DNA of 64,000 nucleotides from Austropuccinia psidii (lineage: Eukaryota; Basidiomycota; Pucciniomycetes; Pucciniales; Sphaerophragmiaceae), in NCBI GenBank assembly GCA_023105745.1, contig JALGQZ010000013.1, forward strand, positions 6,188,105 to 6,252,104, in the 5' to 3' direction. This document shows, one piece after another, positions 62,393-64,000 of this stretch. The notes below the pieces were generated by a model. It had not been told where the DNA came from. It did no database searches and was given only the letters and a program-made list of their open reading frames with translations. Position numbers and translations under genes: made by a program. The first letter of the stretch is position 1, and the number at the start of each line of letters is the position of its first letter.

Positions 62393-64000
62393 TGTGAACC
62401 TTTGAGATATGACCACATACCCAAAGAGGTCACAAGAAATATTTAAAATAATTATACATTAAAAATAATTACCTTAAAGCTACAAAAATGCCATGAATTG
62501 GCATAAAACTTGGTTTAACTTAAACCCCAATGAATAAACATTTAAATTAAATTATACCATTGGATTCCCCATGGTAAAATACACATATACCATTTTTATG
62601 GCATATCTGTAAAGTCAATATTTAATGAGTTATAAGTAATAATACCTTATAAAAAACATAAATCCTTAATTATTTCAAATACCAATGAAAAAAACATGTG
62701 AAGTAAATGGTACCACTGGATTCTCCATAAACTTCCACACATAAAACAATTAAGAAGCTCATCTCCAAAGTGAATACTTAAGGAGTTAAGCTGAATATAT
62801 GCACTTTTTTGGTCAATGCATATATTCAAGGATTTTAGCTAATATCTTTTGAAATATGCATGATAGAGTAATGAACCAAGAATAAAGTCATCACATAATT
62901 GCTGTAGGAATATAGAAATGAAATTTATTTCACAAGTTATAAACCAGGTTAAAACCTCTAAGGGATTATTGATTAAAATCAATAGAGCTGTTGACCACTT
63001 TGTTGTGAAAGTGGTCCAAACTTAGAAAAAAGTATACAGTTGGATTCTACTAGCTAATTAGTGAAGAATTATGTATTTCTTACTATAATATTCATGGAAT
63101 AACCCCTTGAAATCATGGTTTGAAGTTTAAAATATTAAATTTCGACAGAAAAGATGAGTTACAAGAAAAATCATCAAAAATAGAGTTTTGATGATGTAAT
63201 GAAATTCTCTTGGAAGAATAATGAAGTCATGCCAAGCTATTAGAGCTCACCCTCTGAATTGCTTTAGCGTGTAAAACTTAAAAGTTATTAAGGATCAAAG
63301 TTTGAGCTTAATTTGATCATTTATGATCACTCACTGTAACTTTAAATTAAGTTTAACAGTCATATGAGTGATACAATTTCTGAATACTGTTAGTTTATGA
63401 TTAAAACTAATAAAATCCATGAATTTTGGGGTTCTGCCAAGCCTTGACATCATCAAACTTAGAGTTATAGTGATAACTCTAAATAATGGTGTAATAATGA
63501 GATAAGATGGTTTGATCATGATGTAATCATCACCAAACCTTAAAATATTAATCAATTCCAGTGGATATGATCAGTGAACGTCTACTAGAAGCCTTTTGGA
63601 ATTTAGGAGGGAGGTATTTACTATAAATAGAGCTCTTTTTACTCTGTTTTCCCCTCAGATGCTTACAAAACATTAGATCTTTAATTAAAAAGTAATTTCT
63701 TTATTCTTTATATATAAAGCTTTTATATTATTAAATACCAAGGATAATCTTATAATAATCTTCATTTTTGACGTGATTATTGCAATTATTTAATTTTTTT
63801 GTTTAAATTTCTCTTAAAAACCTCAATTCCACATAAAATCAAGAAAATTTGTAATTTCTCTTAAAATTTATTGTAACTACAATTTAAATAAGTTGTATTT
63901 ACATTTCTAGGTGTAAATTTATTCAAAATTATTCTATTAAGAATTAAAGGTAGGTTATTTCTCTTTTTATAATAATTTTTCTCTATTATTACTTTTGAAT
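62393..64000 (+). repeat. 3' LTR of Gypsy-C (truncated by the window end)
   Basis: Starts TGTGAACCTTTGAGATATGACC and follows the 5' LTR base by base, with modest divergence, to a point equivalent to about 55430 of the 5' LTR. Some 370 bp are therefore missing. TATAAATA is at 63622-63629. Confidence 0.9.

Larger units (their letters stand above)
53817..64000 (+). mobile_element. Gypsy-C: relative of Gypsy-B, heavily mutated (3' end outside window)
   Basis: 5' LTR, primer-binding site, leader exon, gag-pol, polypurine tract and most of the 3' LTR are present in the plus orientation and in the same order as Gypsy-B. Protein-level similarity to Gypsy-B is very high, but many stop codons, single-base shifts and a roughly 32-bp deletion interrupt it. 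The right flank is outside the window, so no duplication can be checked. Confidence 0.92.

Noticed and set aside
1..64000. tRNA or rRNA genes, CRISPR arrays, origins
   Set aside because: No cloverleaf with A/B boxes, rRNA segment or regularly spaced repeat array was noticed on reading; a tRNAscan or Rfam search was not possible.

Overview
This is an AT-rich eukaryotic window dominated by transposable elements. I infer a rust fungus (Pucciniales), most likely the myrtle rust Austropuccinia psidii. The grounds are the short introns with GT...AG ends, the three Ty3/Gypsy chromoviruses, and the gag and pol proteins, which I recognise as typical of that species' annotated repeats; no database search was run. 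I see no convincing ordinary host gene, no tRNA or rRNA gene and no CRISPR array.

Layout. 1-2442 holds the 3' part of a spliced MULE-type transposase gene. It is fused to a SWIM finger, two AT-hooks, a CCHC knuckle and an OTU cysteine protease, with every visible reading frame intact. 2551-9310 is AT-rich with small repeats. 9313-9937 is a decayed Tnp2/Plavaka-like transposase, and a second fragment of that family lies at 28018-28367. 10270-12052 is an old, diverged solo LTR of the family that also built Gypsy-B and Gypsy-C. 17223-27207 is Gypsy-A (+ strand), a chromovirus with about 0.75-kb LTRs, separate gag and pol frames, a chromodomain and an antisense ORF between pol and the 3' LTR; all its frames are broken. 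32809-45625 is a decayed hAT transposase split by Gypsy-B.

Gypsy-B (34696-45373, - strand) has 2-kb LTRs and a perfect 5-bp target duplication, TAAAA. Its gag-pol is broken by one 23-bp deletion and two single-base deletions. 50262-51893 is a solo LTR related to that of Gypsy-A, with a perfect GGTCT duplication. 53817-64000 is Gypsy-C (+ strand), a relative of Gypsy-B with many stop codons; its 3' LTR runs off the window.

How the parts relate. The window is a nest of dead or dying elements. Gypsy-B sits inside the hAT relic, and removing it brings the hAT body and dimerisation domain back together. The most unusual content is (1) the MULE-OTU fusion gene, (2) the 5' end of the Gypsy-B/C family, where a possible spliced leader ORF, the gag N-terminus and another overlapping ORF occupy different frames of the same DNA in both copies, and (3) the antisense ORF of Gypsy-A. 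The long unlabelled stretches (3171-9312, 12100-17222, 28368-32808, 45640-50256, 51899-53816) hold AT-rich sequence with only short repeats and hairpins that I can identify.
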